From Pseudobacteroides cellulosolvens ATCC 35603 = DSM 2933 (GTDB lineage: Bacteria > Bacillota > Clostridia > Acetivibrionales > DSM-2933), in the NCBI RefSeq assembly GCF_001262605.1, contig NZ_LGTC01000001.1, positions 3,485,001 through 3,549,000 on the forward strand: a stretch of DNA of 64,000 bases, in the 5' to 3' direction. Position numbers and translations under genes: made by a program. The notes below the pieces were generated by a model. The model searched no databases and had not been told where the DNA came from. It saw nothing but the letters and a program-made list of their open reading frames with translations. Below are positions 45,601 to 53,881 of the stretch, piece by piece; position 1 is the stretch's first letter; each line of letters begins with the position of its first letter.

Positions 45601-46280
45601 ACTTTTTCATAAAGTTCTACAACATCAAATCCGAGAAAGGGATTAAAGGTGCTACCAGAGGTAAGGGTAGGATATAACTTCTCAAAACGTTCATAAGCAT
45701 TAACATCATATTCTTTCAATGCGAGGATAAAATTATCCACTGGCTCACTTAAGGTCTGAGCAAATTTCTCGTAGGTATCCGGGTAGCTTTGCTTCCAAAG
45801 CTCTATTGTGTTGATAGAAGCCTTAAAATTGGTTTCAGGCATTAAATCAGCTAAGTTTTCCGATCTTAAAGCCTGCTGCAAAGCATTGAGGAAAGACTGA
45901 GTAAGGCTTGCACTGCTTCCGCTGACAATAATAGGGAGCAGTTTCTTATCACTTTTTATATAATCAACCGCAAATTCATAAAGCATTGAGTTGTGTATTT
46001 TCATTTTCTTTAAGAGCATATCAAATAAAGTCACATCTTTTTTGAAAAGAAGTGACATCAGCACAAGAATTATGTGCGATTTACCCCTACCGTAGGCTCC
46101 AATCAATATCCTTGCCCTTTGAGTTGCGCTTTTGGTCGTGCTAAGGAGCACATCTTCTATAACATCAAAGGACGACATGGTTGGGATAAAGTTTCTTACT
46201 TTTTCATCATTGTATAAATCATAGGCAATGTTGACTGAGGTTTGAAAACCTTTTGCAACATTTATCTTTTCGTTAAACAT
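42648..46280 (-). CDS. sspC: Large P-loop ATPase (SspC-like)
   Basis: A 1,210-residue ATPase with Walker A GAYGRGKS at 61-68 and a Walker B at about 240-256 (YIIYDEFSKYL). The rest is long, helical and poorly conserved by eye, like the ATPases of the Ssp and BREX-type systems. In characterised SspABCD systems SspC is the ATPase needed for the modification together with SspB and SspD. The gene sits between the DUF4007 gene and the desulfurase gene with short gaps. The general resemblance fits, but BrxC-type ATPases of other systems share the same folds. Confidence 0.75.
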   Translation of the reverse strand: MFNEKINVAKGFQTSVNIAYDLYNDEKVRNFIPTMSSFDVIEDVLLSTTKSATQRARILIGAYGRGKSHIILVLMSLLFKKDVTLFDMLLKKMKIHNSMLYEFAVDYIKSDKKLLPIIVSGSSASLTQSFLNALQQALRSENLADLMPETNFKASINTIELWKQSYPDTYEKFAQTLSEPVDNFILALKEYDVNAYERFEKLYPTLTSGSTFNPFLGFDVVELYEKVVDKLQTKGYDGVYIIYDEFSKYLESSIASATISDIKLLQDFAEKCDRSGNKQIHLMLICHKDIANYIDNSLPKEKVDGWRGVSGRFKHINLHNNFSQMYEIISAVIKKDKAFWNKFCEENKDRFDDLTQRFTLNGVLDEKDENMVQTAIKGCYPLHPISTFILPRLSEKVAQNERTLFTFLSSDQKYTLSAFLKTAEGDFPMLTPDYIYDYFEPLLRKEPYTSETHKLYKLTSNVLRKVEPDSLGAKIIKTISLIYIIEQFEKLPPIFNIIADTFKDSVGDTKEISKVLSELIDKECIVYLKRSNNYLKLKESSGVDIPGEIIKTIEKNKSTLSVKEILNKSTFDSYMYPTRYNDENEITRYFDFIFIDSNEFWAVENWERKIEGTDADGMVYAIIPNSREEIDIIKKALLSGQHNHNRIVFVVPNIYTEIEKIAYEYSAVKQLKSLVVDDDLLSDEYDIYIEDLEEVIGSFIFSYVRPETGGAEYFYMGEKKNLYRKAQISALLSDICERIYPYTPIINNESINKNVLPTVAINSRTKLISGLLENELDTNLGLTGTGQDVSIMRSTLIQTGILQNADNVPVINLNPDDANMRNMLTTIQNFFTGANVGGGQSFRVLYDTLTLPQNGIGLKKGVIPIYIAVVLHHCKKNLVIKNKGNEVRITADLLNSINENPDEYSVFLEDWNEEKAKYMTELESIFSEYVIEKEKAYNSFSFIVFAMNRWYMSLPKYVKEMSKIYCGINSKESNKPVPREQKKFINSLRQIDNNSREYLFEKIFTFFGMNEFNLMILNHIKATKQAFDMAKGNLINVLISDVKTIFGGQNTKNASLTSVIKDWYESLGENTINYLFTNNESKILELMKSITNDEVTFMERLGKAVTSLRIDDWNANTIEMFLKDLAAFKETVEDFDKNYADSNENASEMYRIVFVDKDGSEVVKTFSKTKYSDRAKLLLNEITTSLEEMGQAISEQEKRQVLMELLEKMC

Positions 46281-46307
46281 AATTTTGTATCTCCCATGTG
46301 TCTTATT

Positions 46308-47192
46308 TTAGTTGTTGATTGCTCGGTAATATTCTCTTACACACTCCAAAAAGTCTACTTCTCTTTCAATCCGAACAACGTCAAGTCCTGCGGTGCGAAC
46401 TACCTTGATATATCCCATAAGTTCTATTTTATAAAGCAGATTGGTTAGTGTGATTATATCCAGGTTAAACACCTTACCGGCGTTACAAGTATTGTTTTGA
46501 ATCGCCGAAATTTTGATTTCACGCTGACCCGCAGCCTGATCCACAATAACTGCAAGCAATATCAGTGGATGCAAGGTATCTTTCTTTGGGGTGGTTTTCT
46601 TGTATATCTTTTCCTTTTTATTTGCAATGTCAATAAGTCCAAGCTCACCTAAAGGACAATCGATATTACTTTCCGGCTGTACCTTTTCAGGATTAGATTT
46701 AATGCGTGGCACATAGGTGTTAATGATACAGTTGTAATCGTCCTCTAATGAACGCTCCGATACCTCATCATCATTTATACGAATATAGTTGTTTAATTGC
46801 ACCACAAAGTCATCTCTTGTAAACTCAGACAGTTTAAATTCGTTAAAGAAATAGTACCAAGCAGTGGCATCCGTTTTGTTAGTGGCAAGTTTATAGTGAA
46901 GAAGCCACAACGTACCCATTTCCTCAAAATAAGGATCGTTTTCATAAACTACTGTACCAAAATTGGTAAAGTTCTGTACCTTTCTTCCAGCAGGTGGTTC
47001 CTCAGTAAGTCCAACTGCCTGAAGCCAATATCGCAACGCCTTTACCATATTTGCACCTATACCTAAAATGTCCATAGGGTTTCCGTTAACACCCATGAAA
47101 ACCTGTGGGTCATCTTGAACATTTCTCATTCCTTTATTAAGCCAACCTTTTCTGATAAAAAATGTATCATGTGCTCTAAATTTAAACTTCAT
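46308..47192 (-). CDS. sspB: DUF4007 protein (SspB-like)
   Basis: A 294-residue protein opening with RAHDTFFIRKGWLNKGM and a C-terminal winged-helix-like end. This is the DUF4007 family. The DUF4007 protein SspB in the reported SspABCD systems nicks DNA for the single-strand phosphorothioate modification. It follows the SspD-like gene by 15 bases, with TAGGAGTG ahead of the ATG. It is one of the strongest markers that this operon encodes a phosphorothioation system. Confidence 0.88.
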   Translation of the reverse strand: MKFKFRAHDTFFIRKGWLNKGMRNVQDDPQVFMGVNGNPMDILGIGANMVKALRYWLQAVGLTEEPPAGRKVQNFTNFGTVVYENDPYFEEMGTLWLLHYKLATNKTDATAWYYFFNEFKLSEFTRDDFVVQLNNYIRINDDEVSERSLEDDYNCIINTYVPRIKSNPEKVQPESNIDCPLGELGLIDIANKKEKIYKKTTPKKDTLHPLILLAVIVDQAAGQREIKISAIQNNTCNAGKVFNLDIITLTNLLYKIELMGYIKVVRTAGLDVVRIEREVDFLECVREYYRAINN

Positions 47193-47209
47193 TATTTCAC
47201 TCCTAAGCC

Positions 47210-48925
47210 TTAGTCTTTGGTTTTCAAATATTTATCCATTAAGCAACCGCCATCTAAATACTTAGCAGTGACACACATCTTACACCGCTTGCATTTCTGC
47301 TCATTGATAAGATAGGTATCACCATAGACCGAGATAGCACCAAACTTGCACAGAGATTCACATTTTAAGCATTTTCTACAGGCATTGAATTTCCTAACCT
47401 GATAGCCAACCATACGCTGTAAATCATCGTGCTTGGCTACATTCAATGTCTTAACTTTTACCGCAAAATCGTATCCATCCTGCGAAAAAGGCTGAATAGA
47501 TAGTATCGGCACATTGGTTTTTATATCTATCACAATGGTTTCATTGATAAGCTTTCTACCTAATTCCGGCGCAATTCTGCCAAAAGGATTAAAAAGTTGA
47601 ATAAAGCTATCGTCCACTGGCTTGTTTAGCTTATAAATCTTTGCGTTTTCTTCTGCTGTACAGTTAGTAAATTTTATCTTGACGTCCTCAGCCGCAACAA
47701 CACCATTTCCGCCTTGTCGGGCTTTCCATTTACCTGTATCAACATAAACCTCCGCATCAGGCTTTCCAATTCTCTTTGCAAAGTCCACAAGAAAATTTCT
47801 CCATCTCTCAGCCTGTTCCGGCATATAAATCTGCGAAAGAAACTGCGCTCTTTCGTTATTATTGGGGCAACACCAGCACCCCACACGGTCATAGCCTAAC
47901 CTGTAAGCATCGTTAAAGTCTATCTGTTCTCCTAATATATAAAGCCATATATCAATGTCTTTCCAATAAAAAATCGGAGAAGCAACCTTTTGTTTTTGTA
48001 TTTTAACAGCTTCCGCATTATCCTCAATTCGGTTATACTTACTTCGACTTACGGATTCACATTTGCGGATGCCGTAAAAGGTCAAAATATCTCTATCTCG
48101 ATACATACTGTTTAAAACACGGGTTATCGGACCCGTCTTGAACATTGAACAACACCAGCGGAGCATACGAGCAGGAGGACCAATATCCTCACATACTTTG
48201 TAAAAATTCTGTTCCTTGTTTTTAGCTACCTTAAAAATTGCTTTTGGATTGTTCTTTCGGAATCGTTGTGCATACTCCATTGTAAGCGGGAATTCTAAAG
48301 TTGTATCCCCAAAAATATGTACAAGACTCGGATCGCTCAATGCTCTCGCTGCCAAATCTGCTGTGACTGTTGAATCCTTACCACCCGAGAAAGAAAGCAC
48401 AATGCTTTCATGAGGGTATTTTTCGGCTGCAGATTGAATAAAGGCGAATGCTTCATCTTTCAGGTAATTAAGCCTGTCCTGATTGGCTTTTATAAACCTC
48501 TCAATAGACTGATTAAAATATAAATAATCATTTTGAACGCTATACTGATCCAGCAACTCCCTAATGACCTTAGGCGAATTTTTTTTATAAAAACTGGTGG
48601 TAATCAGCTTTACTTTCCCATCGATGTAATAACGGTTATTAGAAGCCCAGATAGCCTTGTCATGATAAGCAAACGGTTTTGCTCCGATAATTTCTAATAA
48701 AAGTCTCTCTTCAGGAAAAACTGGACGCAAATCAGCACAAAGATAAGTGGTGTTTCCATTACAAAGAGTGCAAATATTTTTATCTATACTGTTAGCCGCT
48801 TTAATAATCGGCACTTTACATTCATCACACCAAAAAACTTCATAGGGTATGTCCTGTTCAGTCACACTCCCACAAAGCTCACACCTTTCATCCTCTGTTT
48901 CTCTATTACAATTTTTGCACCACAA
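47210..48925 (-). CDS. sspD: PAPS-reductase-like ATP pyrophosphatase (SspD-like)
   Basis: A 571-residue protein of the phosphoadenosine phosphosulfate reductase/ATP-pyrophosphatase family. The PP-loop SFSGGKDS lies near residues 178-185. Two N-terminal zinc ribbons (CKNC, CELC, CDEC, CTLC) and a C-terminal ferredoxin-like pair (CRKCLKCESLC, then CKRCKMC) are added to the usual core, where GCWCCPNNN is a further cysteine cluster. DndC and SspD activate or transfer sulphur with ATP. The start is probably the TTG at 48,925, because GGGAGGTG lies six bases away and the promoter start site falls near 48,938; the frame also opens at a GTG at 48,943. Confidence 0.88.
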   Translation of the reverse strand: MWCKNCNRETEDERCELCGSVTEQDIPYEVFWCDECKVPIIKAANSIDKNICTLCNGNTTYLCADLRPVFPEERLLLEIIGAKPFAYHDKAIWASNNRYYIDGKVKLITTSFYKKNSPKVIRELLDQYSVQNDYLYFNQSIERFIKANQDRLNYLKDEAFAFIQSAAEKYPHESIVLSFSGGKDSTVTADLAARALSDPSLVHIFGDTTLEFPLTMEYAQRFRKNNPKAIFKVAKNKEQNFYKVCEDIGPPARMLRWCCSMFKTGPITRVLNSMYRDRDILTFYGIRKCESVSRSKYNRIEDNAEAVKIQKQKVASPIFYWKDIDIWLYILGEQIDFNDAYRLGYDRVGCWCCPNNNERAQFLSQIYMPEQAERWRNFLVDFAKRIGKPDAEVYVDTGKWKARQGGNGVVAAEDVKIKFTNCTAEENAKIYKLNKPVDDSFIQLFNPFGRIAPELGRKLINETIVIDIKTNVPILSIQPFSQDGYDFAVKVKTLNVAKHDDLQRMVGYQVRKFNACRKCLKCESLCKFGAISVYGDTYLINEQKCKRCKMCVTAKYLDGGCLMDKYLKTKD

Positions 48926-48944
48926 ACGAAACACCTCCCTCACT

Positions 48945-48973
48945 ATTATATTGTATCATTTCATCTGTCCCAA
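48945..48973 (-). promoter_or_regulatory. Promoter of the phosphorothioation operon
   Basis: TTGGGA (-35, 48,968-48,973) and TATAAT (-10, 48,945-48,950) are separated by exactly 17 bases. The expected transcript start is near 48,938, a short leader before the SspD-like start. It could serve all ten genes to 35.2 kb. It appears to be an ordinary sigma-A-type promoter. Confidence 0.8.
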
Positions 48974-49009
48974 AAAACGGACTTTGTTTATGCACTAATG
49001 AAGAAAAAA

Positions 49010-49219
49010 TTATTCCGGCTTATAGTATTCGAGTAAATCTCCCACAGTACAATCAAACAACTTACACAACTTACTCAGGGTTTCATAATCAATACGCTGC
49101 ATTTTATCGTGATAAAGATTAGAGATTGTTGCCCTTGAAAGCCCTGTTTTCTCATAAACATCCTGTATATTATAGCGGTTTTGCCCCATCAGCGTTGACA
49201 GCTTACAGCGTATAGCCAT
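49010..49219 (-). CDS. Small Cro/CI-type HTH regulator
   Basis: A 69-residue protein, nearly all helix-turn-helix (GQNRYNIQDVYEKTGLSRATISNLY, then DCTVGDLLEY). The ATG follows GGAGGCGC. It lies immediately upstream of the Ssp promoter on the same strand and may regulate that operon, although it could equally belong to element control. Family match is clear, role is inferred. Confidence 0.8.
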   Translation of the reverse strand: MAIRCKLSTLMGQNRYNIQDVYEKTGLSRATISNLYHDKMQRIDYETLSKLCKLFDCTVGDLLEYYKPE

Positions 49220-49382
49220 TTCAGCGCCTCCCTGTAATATAATAATTCAATATACAGTTTAGCATGATTTTACCAATCGGTAAATAGATATATGCTTATT
49301 TTTTTATCATATCTAATCATTATAAACTCATATTAGTTTATACTTCTTTTTTCACCTGTAGATATTAGTTCACCTGTATATT

Positions 49383-49898
49383 TCAAGGGGATGCGCCTTT
49401 GGCCTGCCCCCCAGCCCACGAAAAGTTATAAGTCGGATATGCCATGTTAGTACTAATTTCCTTAGTTGGCTTATCTTGAACAAAAAGGGCTGCCCCCAGC
49501 TCACGATTGATACATGCTTCTCCCTTTACTCCCAGCTCTTTTTTTATACTACCATTCTCTTTTACCTGCTCTGACTGCTCCCTCTCCACTTCGGGTGACT
49601 TAGATTCTTCTTTCTTTGGTTCAACAATATTCAGTGTATAGAGGTTTGAAGTCTGTCCCCCATGTTTGCGTTCTGTATCAAAACGAGCTTCTTTAGTAAT
49701 AAAACCTGCTTTCACCAGGTCATCTAAAGCTCTTTTTACTGTATTGACACTGTATCCGCACTCTTTTGCTATGGTTTTAATGGACGGAAAGCATTGTCCG
49801 TCCTTATTACAATGGAGGGCAAGACAGTTTAATACAAGCCTTGCCCTCGGTTTCAAATCTGATTGAAATGCATTGGTCATATATTCGATTTTTGCCAT
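49383..49898 (-). CDS. Helix-turn-helix (HTH_36) protein
   Basis: A 171-residue protein. Residues about 15-80 are a winged helix (PRARLVLNCLALHCNKDGQC, then SIKTIAKECGYSVNTVKRAL) of the HTH_36 type found in plasmid and element replication or partition proteins. The C-terminal tail is acidic and low-complexity. The ATG follows CAGGAGGG. It precedes the conjugation genes and may act in replication or regulation of transfer. Confidence 0.7.
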   Translation of the reverse strand: MAKIEYMTNAFQSDLKPRARLVLNCLALHCNKDGQCFPSIKTIAKECGYSVNTVKRALDDLVKAGFITKEARFDTERKHGGQTSNLYTLNIVEPKKEESKSPEVEREQSEQVKENGSIKKELGVKGEACINRELGAALFVQDKPTKEISTNMAYPTYNFSWAGGQAKGASP

Positions 49899-49938
49899 GA
49901 TACCCTCCTGTTTCAATTACTACCGGAAAAAGCTCTCC

Positions 49939-51003
49939 TTACAGCTTTCTTTCCGTTATGATATATTCCTTTACGATAGGATGATAGATATGTCCGTTGA
50001 TATTGTCGTTAAACAAGTCATGAGAAGCGTCAGCAATCATCAAATCTGCTCCAAATGTAGCCTTACAGTCGCTTTGAAATTCCAAAGGCACACTTAAAGC
50101 CATCTTAAAAGTTGATAAATTCTTGCATAAATGCAGCAACTTTGAGTAATTTGCTTCTTCATAAGGCAAAAGGCTTCCACAGACCAGCCTGATGGCTGCT
50201 TCCTTGAATGCATTGGTTAATTCCTTAATTACTCCACAGTCATAAATGATAAAATTGTAGTCCTTATCAATTTCATTGGTTAAAAAGCAGTCTACATCGC
50301 CAACAGGATAGTGTTCTCCTGCCTTCTCATAAGTATATCTCTCAATCAAATAATGCAGATGTCGGTTCATGTTCATTTCAACATAACAGGCGGTAGCCCC
50401 CCTTGCAATCAGCCAGTTTGCAAAATTAAATGCCGTTACTGTAACACCATTCCTGCGTTCAGCTCCGGCAACAGCAATCTTTATATTCTTTGCACTCCAC
50501 TTATATCTTGGTATTTCGATTTCCACAGATTCCTTAATTTCAGATGGTACAATTTTTAGTTCTTTTTTAGTCAATTCCTCAGCCTGCTTATATCTCTGCA
50601 TACCGGCTTCAGACAAACATTCTCTAATCTCACACTCTAAATCCTCCACAGTGCTTGCAGAAACAATATCGGTAACCCCTATTCCGAGTAATTTATCAAT
50701 ATATGCTTTTTCATTATCACAGCCGGATAAAATAACAATAATTCGAGCATTAAACATCATTTGAAAAGATTGCAGGGCGACGATAAAATCATCGAGACTA
50801 TCCTCAATACACCCGATATCCACCATGAAATACTTGCAGCTCTGATAATTCCTCATATCTTTAACTACAAACTGTTTTAAAGTAAATCTGCCCACAAGCT
50901 TTTTTATAACTACTTCCGTTTTATTGCTCTGTGCATGCTCATTTTCTTCTTCCAAGAAATCCGTAAGATCACTTTTCCCGCTACTGGACAGATATAACAG
51001 CAT
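49939..51003 (-). CDS. TadZ/CpaE-like ParA-type protein with degenerate P-loop
   Basis: A 354-residue protein. The first half resembles the receiver-like N-domain of CpaE/TadZ; the second half is ParA/MinD-like. The P-loop position reads GAERRNGVTVTA, lacking the usual GKT(T/S), so ATP binding is probably lost or altered. The Walker B-like strand FIIYDCG is kept. TadZ proteins localise Tad secretion and pilus systems at the pole. It is followed upstream by a small membrane protein and a C39 peptidase. Confidence 0.68.
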   Translation of the reverse strand: MLLYLSSSGKSDLTDFLEEENEHAQSNKTEVVIKKLVGRFTLKQFVVKDMRNYQSCKYFMVDIGCIEDSLDDFIVALQSFQMMFNARIIVILSGCDNEKAYIDKLLGIGVTDIVSASTVEDLECEIRECLSEAGMQRYKQAEELTKKELKIVPSEIKESVEIEIPRYKWSAKNIKIAVAGAERRNGVTVTAFNFANWLIARGATACYVEMNMNRHLHYLIERYTYEKAGEHYPVGDVDCFLTNEIDKDYNFIIYDCGVIKELTNAFKEAAIRLVCGSLLPYEEANYSKLLHLCKNLSTFKMALSVPLEFQSDCKATFGADLMIADASHDLFNDNINGHIYHPIVKEYIITERKL

Positions 51004-51133
51004 TGCTCACACCTCCAAAATGCAAATCATTTATCTTTTCTTTATCTTTCAAATGATTGGTCATTAACAAAACTATACCCACAATGACAATCAATATATA
51101 AACAATCAGTTCAATCATTTTTTTCCTATTCAT
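50981..51133 (-). CDS. Small single-pass membrane protein
   Basis: A 50-residue protein with one hydrophobic helix (about 8-25; ELIVYILIVIVGIVLLM) and a charged C-terminus. The ATG overlaps the stop of the C39 peptidase gene and has GGAGGTGGAG upstream. A longer frame to 51,226 runs inside the peptidase gene. It is probably part of the transfer apparatus. Confidence 0.65.
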   Translation of the reverse strand: MNRKKMIELIVYILIVIVGIVLLMTNHLKDKEKINDLHFGGVSNAVISVQ

Positions 51134-51978
51134 ACTCCACCTCCTGCACTTCTGCTTATAATCCAAAACGGGCCTCCTGCTCCTGCACTCTTGCTGGCTT
51201 CGTTCAAGATAATAGATAAGTCCCATTCCTGTTTGCTTCTTTTATTACTTGCCGGGTCTGCTACTAATATTTTTCCTTCTTCTGTTACTCCACGAAGCAC
51301 GATAAAATGTCCACTTGATGTAAAATGCCCTTTCGTCATAATGGCAACTACCATTTTGCCTGACGAAAGAGCATCTACAATACGTTGTGATTCAGTTGCC
51401 GAACAGCCTTCCACATCCAAGCCGAAAGCCTTCGCAGCTCCGGGGATTAAAGCATGGTAAGAACCGCTGCTTTTACACCAATACCCATTCTCATATGACC
51501 ATTTTGACATTTGTACCGGATCTATCATGGTATTGGTAAGACTTGATACTACCATAGCCATAGAAGTTGGGCCGCAAGCATATCCACCTATAGTATCTGT
51601 TCCGTAGGGTTTATCCGCCCATCTGCTGTCAAGCTGATTATAATAAACAACAGGCGTCTCTCCCTGATTGTAAATTGTGACTCCCTCATAACTTTTACCA
51701 TAATTGTCTATATAATCGGGATCGGTTTGCAAAATGCTTTGATACATGCCAAAGTCATTTTGAAGCTGCTCAACTGCTGTCAAAGCTTCACCATTAAAAA
51801 ATTGTCCTAAAAACTCTAAAGGATGGGTAAGTATATAAAAAAACATTGTGATAATGAGCAATACAGCCATTAACGGTGTAAGGATAAGTATCAGCAGTCT
51901 TTTCCTCGCTTCCGCATCAGTAGCTGTTTTTATCGCTAAATGTGTAAGCAGCTTTGACGTTATCGGATCAATTGCCAA
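51130..51978 (-). CDS. C39-like peptidase with membrane anchor
   Basis: A 282-residue protein with one N-terminal membrane helix (about 28-48, LLILILTPLMAVLLIITMFFYIL) and a papain-like C39 peptidase domain (about 115-280). The catalytic cysteine is in GGYACGPTSMAM and the histidine in SSGHFIVLRGV. This is the position and type of a cell-wall or pilin processing enzyme in clostridial conjugation regions, where the active site would be outside the cell. The start is a TTG after GGGGGTGG, directly past the VirB4 stop; a longer frame inside the VirB4 gene is rejected. Confidence 0.8.
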   Translation of the reverse strand: MAIDPITSKLLTHLAIKTATDAEARKRLLILILTPLMAVLLIITMFFYILTHPLEFLGQFFNGEALTAVEQLQNDFGMYQSILQTDPDYIDNYGKSYEGVTIYNQGETPVVYYNQLDSRWADKPYGTDTIGGYACGPTSMAMVVSSLTNTMIDPVQMSKWSYENGYWCKSSGSYHALIPGAAKAFGLDVEGCSATESQRIVDALSSGKMVVAIMTKGHFTSSGHFIVLRGVTEEGKILVADPASNKRSKQEWDLSIILNEASKSAGAGGPFWIISRSAGGGV

Positions 51979-52042
51979 TAGTTCCACCCCCTTGAAAATT
52001 ATTAAAAGTGCAAACAAATCATTGCTTGCACCTTGTATTTTC

Positions 52043-53881
52043 CTATCTTCCTCCGGCTTTGCCCATGTAGTTAAACTTGTATTCCGGTATTTCAAAATTT
52101 ACGTGAAGCCGCTTTGAGCCTATGACAAATAAAGCATGACCACGCCTTTTGCTTTCCAACAGTTCCTCCTCAGCCTCGGTAAGATTATAAAGCTCTTTTG
52201 TTTCCTTTAAGTTCTGACCGTCGCATCCCATAATCAGTTTGATGCAGGGAATATCCAACAGTGCCTGACCATACATCTTGATTTCAGGTGAAAGGAAGTC
52301 CACTACACTGTGGGAAATAATAATCAACCCTGCTTCATACTTTCTTGCTCTCTTTTCTACATTACGCAAGAATGCAAGACTCTGAGGGACCTGGGGATCA
52401 ATCATCAGATAGGCTTCATCACAAATCAACAATACTCTTTCGGACCTGTCTTTACTCATTTGTTCCCAACACCAGCCAAGCAAATTGAAATATTGTGTCC
52501 TTTTGATGTTATCACTTGTATTTTGCAGACTGTGAGTATCTAAACAAATACAGCGAGTATGGGTTTTAATGCTGCTGTGCCCATTCCATAAGAAGCTGTC
52601 ACTGCCATGTGCTATGTCATAAAGGAGCAGTAGCAAATCACGATATACCTGATCGCTTTTATTTGCTTTCACCTTTTCTTCAATCAAACTATAGAGATCG
52701 CTGAAAGTTGGAAACTGTTCATTGGCAAAGCCAGAGATATCCGTGTCCCAATCAATTCCGAATTTATAGTACAGCTCTACGATACTCTGTTTAAGAATTG
52801 CTTTTTGCATATCCTTAAGACTCGGCAGATACAACTGAAAGAATATTTCCAGATTCTTAATATGAAGCGCCATATCACTCATACCATCTGCATCATCATA
52901 AAGCTTGCCGCCTTTTTCTTCAGGCTCATCTTCACTGTCGCGCGGTGCTGGCCGAATTTGCAATGGATTGATTCTTCCATTGTTGCCGCCACCGGCGTTA
53001 ATCCAGTCGCCATTTAGATTAAGGCATAAATCTCTATACTCTGATTCAGGGTCGATAATAAGGAGCTTTGTGCCTTTCATGTATTCAGACAACATAATGT
53101 GTTTTACGGCTGTTGACTTGCCTACACCCGCAACACCCATTACGACCATATTGGAGTTGGTACGGTCATTGCCACGCTTCCAGGTATCTACGATAACAAG
53201 TCCACCATTGTTATCCTTCGCAAAATAATAGCCATTACCATCATTAAACCCTGAGCTTGCAAAGGGAAACCCTCCCACAAAGGTACTCATGGGAATTATG
53301 CGCTGTACAATATTTTCAATCACAGGATTGGTAGGATAGGTCGGTGATATGGTTTGCAGTCCTTCTTTTTGCAAATTAGCAAGCGTTCTTACCTTGCATT
53401 TCATAACATTGATGACACTTTCCACCCTACGGCTCACCTTTACAAAATTTTTCTCATCATGGGCAATCGGCATAATAGAAAGGCTCATCAGTGCTACTGT
53501 TTCACCGTTTTGGTCGATTTGGAGCATAATGCGCTCTCCGTCCTCAACTGCTTTTTCCGCTCGCTGACGAGTTAAGGGGTCTTTTGCACTTTCTGCAGCT
53601 CCACGGTTTTGAATGATGCTCTTACTAATAGCAGAAATTAAAGCACCATTGTCCACCGGCTTAATACCGATTGAAACAATGGTGCTTGGAATATTGGTTA
53701 TCTTGGAAAGCCAACCTACATCAACCTTTTGTGGATATCTAACAACTCCATAAATCTTGCCTGTATTTTCTCCGACAATCAGACTGTTTCTTTTAATTTC
53801 TAATCCCATAGGCGTAATAACATTTAAAAGAGCTTCATTTACAGGAACAAATTCTGATTTAGGCTTTTTAATTCCAATCAC
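52043..53881 (-). CDS. VirB4-like conjugative transfer ATPase
   Basis: A 612-residue ATPase with Walker A VAGVGKST at about 250-257 and IICDEAYLMID near residue 490 for Walker B. The first 240 residues resemble the N-terminal region of VirB4-type conjugation ATPases of clostridial ICEs, so this is probably a complete protein of that shorter group. It powers assembly of the mating channel. The GTG start overlaps the stop of the 229-residue gene (GTGA). VirD4 is not in the window. Confidence 0.86.
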   Translation of the reverse strand: MIGIKKPKSEFVPVNEALLNVITPMGLEIKRNSLIVGENTGKIYGVVRYPQKVDVGWLSKITNIPSTIVSIGIKPVDNGALISAISKSIIQNRGAAESAKDPLTRQRAEKAVEDGERIMLQIDQNGETVALMSLSIMPIAHDEKNFVKVSRRVESVINVMKCKVRTLANLQKEGLQTISPTYPTNPVIENIVQRIIPMSTFVGGFPFASSGFNDGNGYYFAKDNNGGLVIVDTWKRGNDRTNSNMVVMGVAGVGKSTAVKHIMLSEYMKGTKLLIIDPESEYRDLCLNLNGDWINAGGGNNGRINPLQIRPAPRDSEDEPEEKGGKLYDDADGMSDMALHIKNLEIFFQLYLPSLKDMQKAILKQSIVELYYKFGIDWDTDISGFANEQFPTFSDLYSLIEEKVKANKSDQVYRDLLLLLYDIAHGSDSFLWNGHSSIKTHTRCICLDTHSLQNTSDNIKRTQYFNLLGWCWEQMSKDRSERVLLICDEAYLMIDPQVPQSLAFLRNVEKRARKYEAGLIIISHSVVDFLSPEIKMYGQALLDIPCIKLIMGCDGQNLKETKELYNLTEAEEELLESKRRGHALFVIGSKRLHVNFEIPEYKFNYMGKAGGR

